64,000 nt of DNA, taken from the NCBI GenBank assembly GCA_033439795.1, contig JAUTDP010000005.1, positions 310,001-374,000 on the forward strand, in the 5' to 3' direction. Numbering within the stretch: position 1 is the stretch's first letter; the number at the start of each line of letters is the position of its first letter. The translations under genes were made by a program, and so were the position numbers. Shown here in pieces: positions 36,730 through 50,119 of the stretch. The notes below the pieces were generated by a model that was not told where the DNA came from, did no database searches, and saw only the letters and a program-made list of their open reading frames with translations. Source of the DNA: Sordaria brevicollis. Its lineage: Eukaryota > Ascomycota > Sordariomycetes > Sordariales > Sordariaceae.

Positions 36730-37384
36730 AGTTTTTTGCTTGTTGGAAAAGGGTAGGAGATTGTTCTATTGTATGGGCGGTTCGCTGTTCCTTCCTGGTA
36801 TGTTCTCGTTTGCATGCAGGTCTCCTTTGTGTTGCCGGGATGGGATGGAAGATGCAACTGGGCGGAACTATTACTTAGGAGGTGTTTTTAGGGCACTTTC
36901 CGGAATAATTGCTGACTTCGGTCCCAAGTTCGTCGACTGAGCACATTTACAACATGGACCGTCTATGACAGGACCAGGGTGCAATGCCGGCTCGGCCAAA
37001 CCTACCTTATAAAAGATAGGACGATGTTCGCTTGCCCACGAACATCGGGATGCACCATTATATAGGGAGATAATCCTGTGACACCGTCGGTCTTTGCACA
37101 TTATCCATGTGTGGTTGGGCGATATCATAAGTTGGTATATATAAGATAGATACTGTGTAGACGTTTTAATAACGAGCGAGCCTACAACTGCCCGGGTTTG
37201 CAAGCCTCGAAAAGATGTAATCAATGCAAATATTTTCAAGACCCCTTCATCTGATGTGGTTTATGATGTCCGCACTACTGTCAAAAAGGAGTCAAAAAGG
37301 ACAAAAGCCGCAGATGTCATTCAAAAAAAAGAAAGAAAAGAAAAGAAAAAGAAGAAAAAAAAGACAAAAGTGTCAAAAAAGAGC

Positions 37385-37465
37385 TACCCTACCAGGGAGT
37401 TGAACCCTGCGCTGCGGAAACTTTAGAATGAGAATCCGCCATGTTAACCGATACACCAGTAAGGT
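37385..37465 (-). tRNA. tRNA-Glu (anticodon CTC), copy 3, 9-nt intron
   Basis: Minus strand: acceptor ACCTTAC (37465-37459) pairs with GTAGGGT, with discriminator A. D, anticodon and T arms are identical to copy 1 outside the intron, which is 9 nt (TTCTAAAGT). A TTTTTT terminator follows. The minus-strand upstream flank is less like the other two copies than they are like each other. Confidence 0.92.
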
Positions 37466-40307
37466 TGTTTTCCCGGTGGAAAGTGGTGTTAAAGGTTTTC
37501 TTATATTGCCTGTGTTGGCTGTTTGTGCTCCTTCCTTGTATGTGTCCGGCTGTCTGCTGGTAGCGGGTCTCCCCTGTTCTTGCCAGGAAGGAAGGGTTTC
37601 GGAAGGCACGACCGAGGGGAACTTGTCTTGAATAAGAACGATCTCGAAACCTCGGATCATTCACCTGTGTTTGGATCATTTGGCTTATCTGTCAAACCCA
37701 TGATGAGACACGAACTAAGAACGCTGACGTGGGTGGTAGACAGACAAGACATGTCGCGGAATCACCGAACCTCGGTCAAAGCCCCAGTCAATGGTCACCA
37801 TGTACGAGCAAAACTTTCTGGATAACTAGTCATAGGAAGATGAGGCTTTTGGGCAGGTTCAATATCGAAGAAGTCGTAAATCGCATCCCGAATCTGGTAG
37901 GTAACACCAATACTTTGAAGCCACTTTAGAGCCACTCTAGAGCTACTTACTAACCAAACGCGCCTCAATAACCCATGTGGGCTTAGAAGTACCGGTGGCG
38001 GAAGATCTTGTCTCGCATGTGACGACAGTCTTCTAGAAAGCCCAGATTCATCATGAGAGGCTTTTGTCGATCTCGTGAGGTTCTGGATTCCGATGGAGGG
38101 GAAGAGGCCGTGAAGCTCCTGAGGAAGAGAACTCGGCGGGAGTAGCAGTGAGTTCCAGATGACTCCTATCACAAATTGGCTCTGCCACAAGCCAGAGTCG
38201 GATTCATAGCAGGAGAATTAACGTATGTAGGGCGACCCGTCGACGAGTGATGTCTTCAGCCCTACGAGAAACGGGACGGATGTCGCCTGATGCGGGGAGG
38301 AAAAGGGATCCGCAATCCGATGTTCTTTGGGCCAGGGGCAGCAGAGTGCACGGACCTCTTCTACACCTTTCGCTTCGTCGCCCACCGTAGACATTCAGCA
38401 CCACACCAAGTGAGTGAGGGCGGGGGTTTCCATTTGTCGTCTTCCCCTCCTCACCAAGCACCGCATCTTCCAAGCTGACAAGGCGTCCATCCGGGTTGAA
38501 AATCAACTATCACAACATCCATAGCCTCAAACCAAGGCCGGATATGTGGTGTTTGTGAGACAATAATAGTCCGTTCACGACCTTTTCTTCACAACACCTC
38601 ACCGTTCACAACGCCTCCCTCCTCTTGTGTCGCTCAACACACGCAAAAGAGAAAATAAATAAATAAATAAATAAATAAATAAAGAAATAAATAAATAAAC
38701 CGCCCAGGATAAACAACAAGTCCGAACTCTGTAAAAGCTGTACCACGCTCGCTTTTCAAGTTCACCGGTACACGCAAGCCCCCGCCCCGAATACTACAAA
38801 CGATGGCGCCTCAAAGAAGCAGAGAGGAAAAGAGGCCTGACTACGACCTATTCGGACGACCCGAAAGTGAAGAAAAGAGTTTCTGTGCATATCACACACA
38901 CTTCGATATCACTGATGACTACATTATCGCTATGCATTTCAGTCTCACTAACGGTCGATAGTGTCACCTCAGCTCAGGGTTTGAGTGTTGCCCCATTCAT
39001 AACCCTGTCTTGCCCGTCAAGGAACGTTCGATATCCGGTCAACATATCCAACTTCGGTATTGGCACCCATCCATCACCTCGGGCTATCTATCATGACAGC
39101 TCTCATCGGTGGTTGTGTGGCGCTCCCCATGTGGTCACATCGAGACATCTGGACAGCTCCGCTTCGGGCCATGCCATGCGGCTGGAAAGAGCACACCAAA
39201 AATTTGCCTTTATCGGCAGTACCAAGTACTGGTGAGACCAATCAACAGCCGCCATCGTAGAGGGCGTTTTCTCGTCGTCGTCTGTCTTTTGGCTCGGCAT
39301 CTCGGCTGAGCTTGGCGTTGCGATGAGGTGGGTGGTGTTGATGGTGTTGAGCTATCTACAGCATCAACAACGTGTGGTTGTCTCTCGCTTACAACCGCTG
39401 TACAAGGAAAACTGATGTGGTTGCAAAAGGAGAGCCACCGCTACCACCTTATCCCACCTTCGTGTTCAACTTGCACAGCAGTCAGCTCTGCACTTCTCAC
39501 TCGCCTTAATCCCATTCGGCTGCACATGCCCGCCCGCCCATGCAGTCGTCGTTGTTCGCGATAATACGAAGTCTCCAAGAAGCGACAAGGCCTTTCCAAG
39601 AACCAATAAAGATCCTGGCAAAGAAGATGTTGTGTGTGTGTCTGTGTTCACGATGCAATGGAAAGCTGATGCAGGGGTCAGCCATTCAATTCCCAACCAG
39701 CATTGCGATTCCCCGGGTCCAGGTTCCAGGCCGCATCCTCACCACCCTCCTCCCAAGACATAGACCCTTGCCCCCATGTTGTATGTTGTCTCAAGCCTCG
39801 TCTGCTTGTACGATCATTGCCTTGTGATCCACTCTCACAGGTGTGAAAGTAGGTCGTTACGCGCACTCGTGGACGAGCGCGAGTAATAAATAGTCTCTTT
39901 CCTCGAGTGAAGAGAGAGGTCTGTTATCTATCAACTTCTATCTGGTCCGGTCCGCTCTCAATCATATCGAGTCTCCTACTTTCCGTCGCGTCGGGTTGTC
40001 GCCGAGTGTAAGCAATACGAGGCGCATATACATACAGTCCAGTCCCGATACTACCTTTTCTTACTTTTTCTTCCTTTCTGCCTTCTCTCGCAGACGCCTC
40101 AAACCGAAGCGGTTATCGCTCGTTCCTTTTCACGGTCAAACTGCAGCACTCACTTCAGCTGGGCTGCCTTCCCTTCCGACGATCTGGTCGCTCACCGGCA
40201 CATACTGTTCAACCGTTATTATCGTACATATCACCATTGCTAGATCTGATGTCCTGAACCGTTAATCCGATTTACCGCAAGCCTCACAGACGCCCCATAC
40301 GCCGATC
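37466..40307. other. Intergenic region upstream of the peroxidase gene
   Basis: About 2.8 kb with no gene I can support. A tetranucleotide AAAT repeat of about ten units lies at 38,655-38,700. A 52-codon frame starts at an ATG at 38,803 but has no recognisable domain. Two minus-strand frames (38,506-38,204 and 38,190-37,795) adjoin but share no good splice site. The last 350 bp are C/T-rich with a possible leader intron acceptor (CTCGCAG near 40,093), plausible peroxidase 5' UTR. Confidence 0.4.
38653..38700. repeat. (AAAT)n microsatellite
   Basis: About eleven units of AAAT in a row with one AAAG interruption. Likely polymorphic between strains. Confidence 0.9.
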
Positions 40308-43212
40308 ATGAGATACCGCGCATATCCCGCCCTGGCCGGCTTGCTTTCGCTGGCAGCCAGGACTGGAGCCGACCCGACATGGCCCGCCGCCACTGACGAG
40401 ATGGAGGAGATCGTATACCAACTTCAGGGATTCAAGGGAAGGCTGTTCAATGATATCATTACTCCTTGCAACAATGAGGCTGCTGGACCTGGAAGGGTAA
40501 CGGCTTCGGAGTGGTTGCGGGTTGGATTCCAGTATGTGCCATTTCAAGATATTTGAGCGATGAGGTTTGTGTGAGAAGCGGGATAAAGTCCTCATCCAAG
40601 ACACTCGAAAGGCGTTCCATGGAATCTCGCATGAGATCGCCAACGCTCTGTTGAAAGTCCAATGCATAATTTGTTTTCGGCGCACATGCTGACATTATCC
40701 AGCGACATGGCCACCCACAACCGCGTCTTCAAGACCGGCGGCCTCGACGCCTCACTCCAATTCGAGCTTACAAACGGCGAGAACACCGGACCAGGGCACA
40801 ATACCACCCTCAAATTCTATTCCAACTACTATTCATCACAGTCAAGCATGTCCGACCTCATTGCCGCCGGCGTCTACGCCTCCGTCCGGTCTTGTGGAGG
40901 TCCCATTATCCCCCTCCGGCTCGGCAGGAAAGACGCCACATCCAGCGGCAGCACCGGCGTCCCACAACCTCAAAACTCGGCAGAAACGTTCAGGCAGCAA
41001 TTCGACCGTATGGGCTTCAGCACCGAGGAGATGATCCAGGTTACCGCATGCGGACATACCCTCGGCGGCGTCCACACGGAAGAGTTCCCCGAGATCGTGC
41101 CGCCCGGCACAGGAACGAACGGTCAGAAGCCGCTCGACATCACCGATGCCGTTTTTGACAACAAGGTAGTTACCGAGTACGTCTCGGGCACGACGCAGAA
41201 CCCGTTGGTGGTTGGTCCGGCTGTGGCGCTGAATAGACACTCGGACTTCAAGGTGTATAACATCGATAGAAACGCCACGATGAACGGGTTGACGTCGGCT
41301 GAGACTTTTAAGAACGTCTGCAGGACGGTTTTGCAGAAGATGATTGACACGGTGCCGTCAGGGGTGACGCTGACGGATCCGATTGCTCCTTATGCGGTCA
41401 AGCCTGTTGATATGCAGCTGACGCTGAACTCTGGAGGTTCCAGTTTTCTGTTGACTGGGTATATCAGGGTTCGCACGACAAATCGGGCTTCTGGTGATAT
41501 CAAGAATGTCAAGATGACTTGGAAGGACAGAAACGGCGGTTGTGCTTCGGGGTCATGCTCATATACCGCCGCTGTACAAGGAGCTGGTACTGGGTTTGAT
41601 GATACTTTCGAGGTATGTGACCTCTTTTCTTCCGTCCTCGAGCTCATCATGGCCACTAACCAGTGACAATAGTTCTTCCCTATCTCGACCAACATTCCTA
41701 CCTCCTCAGGCATCTCCTCCTTCACTGTAACCGTCAACCTCAATGACGGTACTAGCGAGTCCTACGACAACAACGGAAACTCTTACCCCTTATCGGATGC
41801 TGTCATCCTGCAAAAGCCTCAGAGCTGTCTTCTCCAAAGCTCTGGTTCTCTGACTGTCTCCGCCTTGGTCCGTAACCCTCTCATATCCCTTCCCCAATAC
41901 TCACCTCCGCTGACTAACAAAAACAGGTCCGTAACGACATCACTGCAACCCCTTCACTAGGTATCTCCTACCTCACTCCGCGTGGAGTCGTCCGCAACGG
42001 CAACCCAGTTCCTATTCTCAGCAGCACCTCCGTCGCCATGACAAAAGGTGACTGCATCGGCCCTTACACCTTCTACTCCGTCAGCTACACCATTGCCGGC
42101 GGTCTAAGCTACGCCGCCAAACTCAGCGTCACCGCAGGCTCCAACACGGATAGCTTTAACAAAGCCAGCGATCTCGCAGGCAGCTGCGCCACCTTTTCCG
42201 GAACCGCCTCATGCACTACGCCCGGCAGTGGCGGTGGTGGTGGTAACGACCCCGACGCCTCTTCCACCGTCGTAGCCCCTTCCTCAACCGTCGAACCAGA
42301 ACCATCATCAACCAGCAGCATAGTCAAGGTTCCTAGCTCCAGCACCGATGCTGAACCCTCCACTACGGCCTCATCCTCATCTGCCGCCGAGCCGACCGCC
42401 ACCGGCCCCGTCCGCAAACAGACGGTAGCAGGCTACACCCGCCTCCGGTGCGCAACCGAAGGTTCCGGCGTGCGTGCCCTAACCGGCGCCTCTTTCGCCT
42501 ACGACACCATGACCCTCGAGTCCTGCGCCTCCAACTGCACCGGCTTCATCTACTTCGGAACCGAATACTCGCGCGAATGTTTCTGCGGCAACTCGCTCGC
42601 CTCATCCTCACAAGAAGCGCCAGATAGCGAGTGCAACATGTTATGCGCCGGTGATCCCACACAATACTGTGGTGCCGGCAACCGGTTGGAGTTGTACTGG
42701 AAACCAGAGTTGGCGACTGCAACAAGTAGTGCAGCGCAGCCGACGGCTACGTTGAGCAGAAAGGAAACGGTGGGCGATTATGACTTTGTCGGATGCCAGA
42801 CTGAAGCAACTGAAGGCGGTAGGGCGCTGGAGGGCAAGTTCTGGGCTGATGACGGTATGACGCTCGAGGGGTGCGCGGAGGCTTGTGAGGGGTGGGAGTA
42901 TTTTGGGGCGGAGTATGGGAGGGAGTGTAAGTTTCTGTCCTTCTCTTTCCTTTTCCCATTTCGTCCTCTTTGTTGTGCGTTTTATGTTTGAGAGTGAATG
43001 GTTGACTAACGGATGGAAAAACAGGCTTCTGCGGTAACACCCTCCGAGGCGGTTCCGCGCCCGCTCCGCTGAATGATTGCGGCATGACTTGCGCTGGTAA
43101 TCAGTATCAGTATTGTGGTGCTGGGAACAGGCTGGAGCTTTATCGGTTGGCGAGTGCTAGTTCTGGTTCGTCATCGAAGGTGAAGAGAGGATCAAGAGGG
43201 CGGAGGCTTTAA
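40308..43212 (+). CDS. Secreted heme peroxidase with two C-terminal WSC domains, 5 exons
   Basis: Exons 40308-40531, 40703-41612, 41673-41867, 41927-42926 and 43025-43212 give 838 aa. A signal peptide (1-21, ending RTGA) precedes a peroxidase-catalase superfamily domain (about 30-330). Splicing of intron 1 (171 bp) creates WLRVGFHDMATHN, with the distal Arg71 and His75; the proximal heme ligand is His193 in TACGHTLGGVH. A less characterised region (about 330-540) and a Ser/Thr/Pro-rich linker (about 545-605) lead to two WSC domains (about 610-701 and 725-816), each with the Cys pattern and YFGxEYxRECFCGN / DPTQYCGAGNRLELY blocks. This layout is that of the hybrid B heme peroxidases, thought to bind cell-wall or plant glycans through WSC. 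Intron 3 has an unusual GTCCGT donor. Confidence 0.95.
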
Positions 43213-46200
43213 GGCTTCAGTAGGTTCGAAACGGATAGAATGATGCCAGGGATGGAATATATGACACAGTTGGTTTTTTGGAGCACATGCAGATTGGGCT
43301 TGAAAGCAACGTTGGATTTTGGTTAACTGGAGTTTATGGAGATAATTGGGTTTGATCTTGTCGTTGAAGGATCTATCAAAAATTTTAAATGTTCAAAGTT
43401 ATACTCTTCCGGCTTCCGCCAGCAAAAGACATGGGACGGTCCCCCGCTGCAATGTGTTTCCTTATCGGCTTCAAATTCTGTGTGCCTCTAGTTTATAGTC
43501 GTTCATGAATATGTCTGCCATCCATAAGGGCCCCTTCCTGGATTGCCATATGATCTTCGACATCTGAAACTACCGGTTGCTATCGAGGAAGAATACCGGT
43601 CTGGGGCTGTCTGTCTAGGGCCGAGACATGAATTTTTTTGGCCTACGACATGCATCAGCTCTTGATGCGTGATGACTTTTCGTTCTGATACTTTATTTCC
43701 TGTGTCTATCCTCGTGCTTCTTTTCCTTTGATTACCATTCCTCTTGGTTTTACCCGATAGTGCACCCAGTCTGTTCAGCTAATGGTCAAAGTGGAAACTC
43801 ACAACATGGACATATCAGCTATCAGTCTTTGTTAACATGAACTGATTGGTCATATGCTCAATGAGGCTTCAGCATAAATCTACTTACTCCTTTTTAAATT
43901 TATGCCCCGGTGACCCATTCTGATATCTCGTGACGCCGGTTGTCATTTTGTAGTGCCAACTTCGTACTGAAGACAGCGGAGGAAAAGGGATTTTGACCAC
44001 ATCTGTTGAGAGAGAAAAAACAATACTTTATCGCACTAGTGCTCGTCTCAATTCTCTTGTTGTTCTTCTTATATCACCCACCCCCTTTCACTGTAGAAAC
44101 CCTCACACACTTCATCTTTTCTTGCAGAATCCATTTCCTGCGCTCATATCCTCATCAAGTCCATAAACAACAAGCTGATAACACTCTTGACAGCATCGTC
44201 CTGGGGCTGACTGGAGTTGGCACGATACAATTTCAAGTTAACAAGCTCTGGATTTCATCCTGCCTAGATATTAGAGCTATTTGCAATAGTCGTCTTCCTC
44301 TTCCCTTAACTGCCAAGTCAAGTCTGATTGGTGCGCATAACGAATCACCAAGAAATAAACAAGCGATAAAGAGATAACGCAAGCAAAAGTCAAATGCTCT
44401 CCATAACTCACTAAATGCACCGAATCTGAGAACGCATCTAGATTGTTCAGATTGAGCACCTTGATGGTCACGGGCTATCGATAACCCCAAGGCTGCCTTC
44501 CATGAGCGAGGATTTCATTTCATCACACCCGAAATATCTCCTCCGCATTCCCCCAACATCTCCAGAAACCTTCAGATTTCCTCTCACCCGAATGTAACCG
44601 AACTCTTTGTCATTTACCACTCAGCCCTTTTCCCCTTGCGATCGGAACAAAAAGATCAGATCATGATGCATTCTCGATTTCCACCCTTTTTGTTTTGTAG
44701 CGTCCATACATGTTCCTTCGTTTCGTCGCTTCTCGCGTATGTCGCTTCGCTTCGCTTCCGCTCCGTTTTGCCTTTTACGAAACGACGTACGTGCAGACGG
44801 AAGGAACATGCAGTGCAGCGATGCAAAAGGAGTGAACGAACCAACAACACGAGGGGAAGCAAAAGAAACTAGAGAAAAGAAAAAAAATTCCAAATGTCTG
44901 GGACACCCTGATGGATCAGATGCAGGTCTAGAACTTGATGAGCTTTTTCTTACTCAGACCCTAGTCAGGTCCTGAGGGGGAATGACAACATCTTTTCATC
45001 TGCTTGACTTCTTTTAGTGCATGACTTCAGTGGTCACCTTACCCTTGGAAACGCCGCCGCTGTCGTTGTCTCCAGCATGAACAAACAAGATAAAATACTA
45101 AAATTACGGGTAGGTATTTGGTAAGCAGACCTTAACCAGAGAAAGTTTATAGTAGGACACTGGGAGAAGGAATAAAACTATGATGAAAAGGAATGCGTTG
45201 ATAGCATATACATGTGCGCCGGTTACGAACGAGTACTACACTGCACCTACTCGCGTGGTATGTAATCTGTACGTAAACTTATTTCTTCGAACGTCTGCTA
45301 TAGTAGGTAAGTTGAAGGTGTCGTGAGTACTGTGAAGGATCGATCGCGCCTTCTGTTTTGGCCTCGTGACATAGAGGATGTGGAAGTAAGCCTTGACGAA
45401 AGCAAGCAGATCGTGTGATGGTCAGCAGCAGTGTGTTGACGAACTTACCTTCTTAAAACTCTGGTTTCGGTTCGCAAGCTCACGTACTGCTGTTTTCTAG
45501 GTAAACGTTTCAATTCGAACGAAGCGGTGGAAATGTTGAAAGCTTGTATCGTTGGGTAACGGGGGCAGCCGTCGTCTAATCGGAGATCGAGTATACCCCG
45601 CGGAACTCGTTCCGTATGTAGTGTCGGTAGTGTCAATGATCATCAGTCGTCATCGATGATCGTTCGCGACACCGAATATGATCGTCAGTCATTATAGGTG
45701 ATGCGTTCCCCTTACGATGTTTTGTCGTTTTGAAAATGTCTCAAGGTTATCATCCTCTTCTTGGTCGGTGAAGGAGATAAAGCTCCCCCAATACACCTTG
45801 CCTGTGAATATTTTCGTGATGTCTTTGGTTATATTCATTGTTCAAGATACGTCGGCGGCTTCCTATCATCGATCTGTTTTGTTTTTGGCTTCTGATGATC
45901 ACGATCCTCAGGGTACAAAAGTCCCTGCGTACGTTGACCGCGCGCGGAAACTCGTCTCACCATCTTTTGTGGACTCACTTCACCGTTCAAAACTGATGTA
46001 CGTTACTTCACATTCGCTCATAGTTTTTTGGGTTCGAGTCCCTTGATGGCCAACACTACCATTGCATACCAGCATGTCAGCCAGCGGTTTGAGTATCAAC
46101 GGCTGGAGTTGCTCATCTCCAAATCTCAAAGTCGATGAAACTGGTGATCCCCTCAACGTGTTCACAGTCACACAAATTTAGGAGCGCACCAAGCCAAGGG

Positions 46201-49200
46201 GCACTCACTCTTGGCAAAATGGTGTAAGCCAAGACCAGTCCATCCTCCATCCGTCAAAAGGTTGCTGTGTGTCAAGTCACCTCACTTGTCCGTCCAAGGT
46301 GATGGTGTCCGTTCCGTCACGATAGCTTCGGTCGAGCTTCGATCGAGGATCCAACGCACAATCTTTGCAGAATTAGGACGCATAGTCCGGAGTCCGGACG
46401 GATCGCTCATCTCATTGCCCACCGTATGTGATGAAGTGTAGGGGAAGCACAGCACCACCGACCGGCATTCCGCGCAGGCCCAGCTCGCAAGATTCTTTCT
46501 TCCTAGTAGCAGGAAGATAACTGAAGAAAAAAAAATTGCGGAGGACTGGAGTACGGGGACCCCATTTTCCCCGTATTCTTCCCCAGTTCTCCCCAGTTTC
46601 TATTGTCTCGTGATCCCACCCGTTCTTTTCATTTTGTGGGCGTGTCATGTCAGTGTTCCTGGGGGCCGCTGGAAGGCCTGGATAGCGCCAGGTCCGGCCA
46701 GGTCCATCGCCAGGACAGGGCCGGGCAAGGGGACAGCAGGAACGGGGGACACGGAGCTGAAAAATAGGGAAGCGTCATGATATGATGAGGAGGGGTGAAC
46801 CTGTCTCGACTGGTCTCTGTCTGGTGTCTTGTTGTTCCTGGTGTCGTCAGGGGATGAAAGTGTGGTTCGTGTGTGCAGGGAACGGAGCGAAGAAAGGACG
46901 CTGCCGACGGAGAACGGTGTGGACGGAGAGAGCGGAGAGCCGCTGACCTACCGGGTCGGCTGGTCGCCGGTAAGCTGTGGGACGCCAGGACGCCAGGGCG
47001 GACATTGAGCGGACTGGACGGCTGGAGGCGGGGAGGCTGGACTATCGGTGGACCTGGGGCTGCCGAGGCTTCCAAGCTGGTGATTTGATTGGAAAAAGGT
47101 TGGGGAAAACGGTGAGAAGGAAGAGTTTGCAGTGCTGCAGTGTGCTTGAGGCTCTCTGAGAACGGTGATGACGGTGACAGTGGACGGTTGGTGTTTCGTT
47201 AGCACTGTGACATCACCGTCAGCGGGACCCCTTTAGCACGGTGTGTGCGGAGAAAAGCCCAGCTAGCCAGCAACAGCGAAAGAAATACCTAAAAGTCTTG
47301 GCTTTTGCGGAGGAATGTGGGGTTGGCCGCCAATGGAAAGCGGGGGAGTTGCAAAAGAAAATCATAAAAAAATGACAGGATCGGTGATCGTTTGTTTCTG
47401 CCTCGCTCTCCAGCTTTTTGGTGTTTTTCATCCCCACAGCTTTCCTTGTGGTCTGTCCGTCTTCTGTAGATGTGTCAAACATTCGCTCGCAGAAAAAAGC
47501 AGCAAACCCTGGGCTATCGACTGGTCAGTCCAGGATCCAGGCGAAGCCAGGCTTCACCGCTCTTGGCGTCAATGGAGGAAGTCCCTTGAACAACACTAAG
47601 AGAAAAAGATTGAAGGATGCGAGCTGTCGTGATGCTCGCTTGTTGATCTGATCGTGGAGTTGAGTCCTGGCCAGTAATTGCGTCCAATGCTGAACCATTC
47701 GATGCAGTCAATGCACTGCCTTTTGGTTTGTCGGACCTGACCGGGCGAGGCCATTCATCACTCCTCCTCTCGTGCAATTGTACCTTGCTCTGCTCTTGTG
47801 TTTTGTTTACTTCGTGATCTCCTAGGAGACTCAGGGGTAGCAGTGTGAGAAGCAACATTAAACAAAAACAAACCTTCTTGAGAAAAAACCTCGTCCATCA
47901 GCCAAGGAGACCGTTTCAAATTTCCCAAATCCACAATCATAGTCAGAAATTGTGGATTCTTTTATACAATTGCTGCCCAGTCTTTGCAGAAAAAAATGTC
48001 GACGACTTGAGAGAAACGGGGTCCGCTACCGCCGTCGCCAACAACAGACGACAGAAACGGTGGTGACGACGGTGAAGACGGTGATTTGCATGCAGCTTCA
48101 CCGTTTTTCTGCGTTAGCCTCGTCCCCAAGACTGACATGACTCGAGGCCGAAGCTAAGCCAAGTTTGTAATAATGATCGTCGAAAAAATTGTGGCTCTCT
48201 CTGCTGCTTGTTGTCCTTTCCTCTTTTTGGTGTTCGCTGCGATGATGTGATGCTGTTGTCGTCGTCGTGGACTCGTGGTTGACCATCTTCAAGAGACCTG
48301 AAAGTGGATGAACCCCAGATTGTAGTTGGGCGCTGTTTCTCATATAGGAATCATATGAACTTCCTGAATCCCCTCCCGCCCCAGATTTACACTTCACTTC
48401 TCTGGATCTTGGCGTCTGGTGAGGATGTGACAGTTGGTGATCTTCGGTTTCATGTGTTGTTATCTTATTTTTTTTCGAGTAGGGGCCATCAAGGTTGTCA
48501 CCTATCGTTAATCGGAACAACGGTGTGCAACCCGGGACTCTCCGATCTTTTTGTCTTGGGATCTGTGCTGAGCGGTGTTGCAATATCTTGTCCTCCTCTC
48601 CCTCATCCTGGATGTTTTATTTTCTGTTTATTCCCGACGAGCGGCTGAGGTCTGGAACTGTAACAGTTCCCAAGAAGGCTCTTGCTCGTATGTCCTTCGT
48701 AGTTTCGGTGATAACCCGCACCACCTATACGACAGTGTGCGCTGCGAAATCACAGAGAGCACCGCCCCGGTCGGGACCCCAGAAGCCACTGCGGAGAAGT
48801 CCCGCTCCCGGTCTAGGGGAACCACACACAAAAGCGGCATCGCATCGCGCTTCGCTTTTTGCTTCGGTCAAACGGCCCACCTGTCACTGGCTCGTTGAGA
48901 GGAGATCCAGTTTTGGTTGACAATAGCGAATGCCATCATTGGTGCCCTATCTCGTTGCACAAAACTGCTGCCACCGTTAACTTCGAGAGGTACAGTACAG
49001 TACATACCGATGTTTGAGGGCGGAAAAGAGAGGGTTATGTGTGTGTGCGTGTGTGTGTGTCAACTGTAAGAGAAACGGAACGGAGATAATGGCGTCCGCA
49101 ATTTTTATTCCAGAATACAAACAGTACTTCCACTTCAGGTACCTCGCATTGGCATGCAATGCATCGAAGCCAGAAACCTCCCAAGGAAAAAGGGGGCTGG

Positions 49201-49434
49201 CTGGCTGGCTGGCTGGCTGGCGGACGGAGTGGGAGTTTTTCTTGATGCCGATAATGTCCGTGTCGAAAATATCAAAGGCTTCACTGAAACCTCCTAAAAG
49301 TCCGTCTCACCCTAGATAGGAGAGTCAAAGTTGAAGCTTGTGATTAGAAGCCTCTCAAAGGAATGACATGTGCAGAGGACCAGAAACGGAGTTATTACCC
49401 CAAAGGCCAAGACAAGACTGGAATCAAGGGTTTA
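43213..49434. other. Gene-poor 6.2-kb region, not RIP-mutated
   Basis: Composition is that of normal single-copy DNA, but open frames are short, overlap in several frames and have no protein character. Notable local features are CGCTTCGCTTC-type repeats near 44,740, a patch rich in GATCGTC/GATGATC near 45,630-45,690, a GT-rich run (about 49,037-49,060) and a GGCT run (about 49,196-49,221). Unseen small spliced genes or non-coding transcripts are possible. Confidence 0.4.
49196..49221. repeat. (GGCT)n microsatellite
   Basis: Six units of GGCT in tandem, 230 bp before the PIF/Harbinger element. Confidence 0.85.
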
Positions 49435-50119
49435 GGGCCCGTTCGGTAGCGGACTGCTTGCTCCAGCAGTATAGACTTCTACCCGGTTTTTCCCTGCCAA
49501 AACGAATTTCCGAGCTCGCTAAACTAGTTTTAGTAGCAATTATGTAGAGAAAAGGATTAAACAATTCGGACTATTCGAAATCGATTCCGCTTTTTTATAC
49601 TTTATTAAAATAATCTAAAACTAAGTTACAATTTTCTATATCGAATATAGCGTCGTAAAATTCTGCCGTTTTCTTAGTATTAAATTACTACTAACTGTAC
49701 TACTAAAATCCGGGCAATATAGCCTATTATAAATAATTTTATTAATACTTCGCACGTAATTACTTTACGCCTACTAATAACGTACTTAAATAACGACGGT
49801 ATTATATATCCCTATTATTATAACCGTATTACCTTCGTATATATTATTTATATAATAATCCGTACTATATTTTAGAATAAAAAAAATTAAAATATTATAT
49901 ACCCGGGTAATTTTATTACGGTTCGAAAAATTGTAAATAATTTCTATTTTAAATTAATAATATAATTTAAAGACTATTTTAGGATAAACCGACCTACCTT
50001 TAATACCTTCGTAATTTAATTAAAAGAATATATTAATTTAAAGTTAATTCGCTATTAAACGTTAAAGTAAAAATTTATAATTATTCTCTAAATATTCGGT
50101 ACAATTTAATTTTAAAAAA

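Noticed and set aside
37795..38506. Two adjoining minus-strand frames that might form a spliced gene
   Set aside because: No convincing donor/acceptor joins them, the second has no ATG at a sensible place, and neither shows a known domain.
38803..38961. ATG-started 52-aa frame beginning MAPQRSREEKRPDYD
   Set aside because: It could be a first exon, but I found no downstream exon that continues a protein-like frame.
45955..46060. A B-box-like GGGTTCGAGTCCC suggesting another tRNA gene
   Set aside because: No matching acceptor, D arm or anticodon stem could be built upstream, and there is no A box at the right distance.
46650..47075. 141-aa minus-strand frame rich in Pro, Ser and Arg
   Set aside because: Composition reflects G/C-rich local DNA; no domain, no splice partners, and competing frames on both strands.
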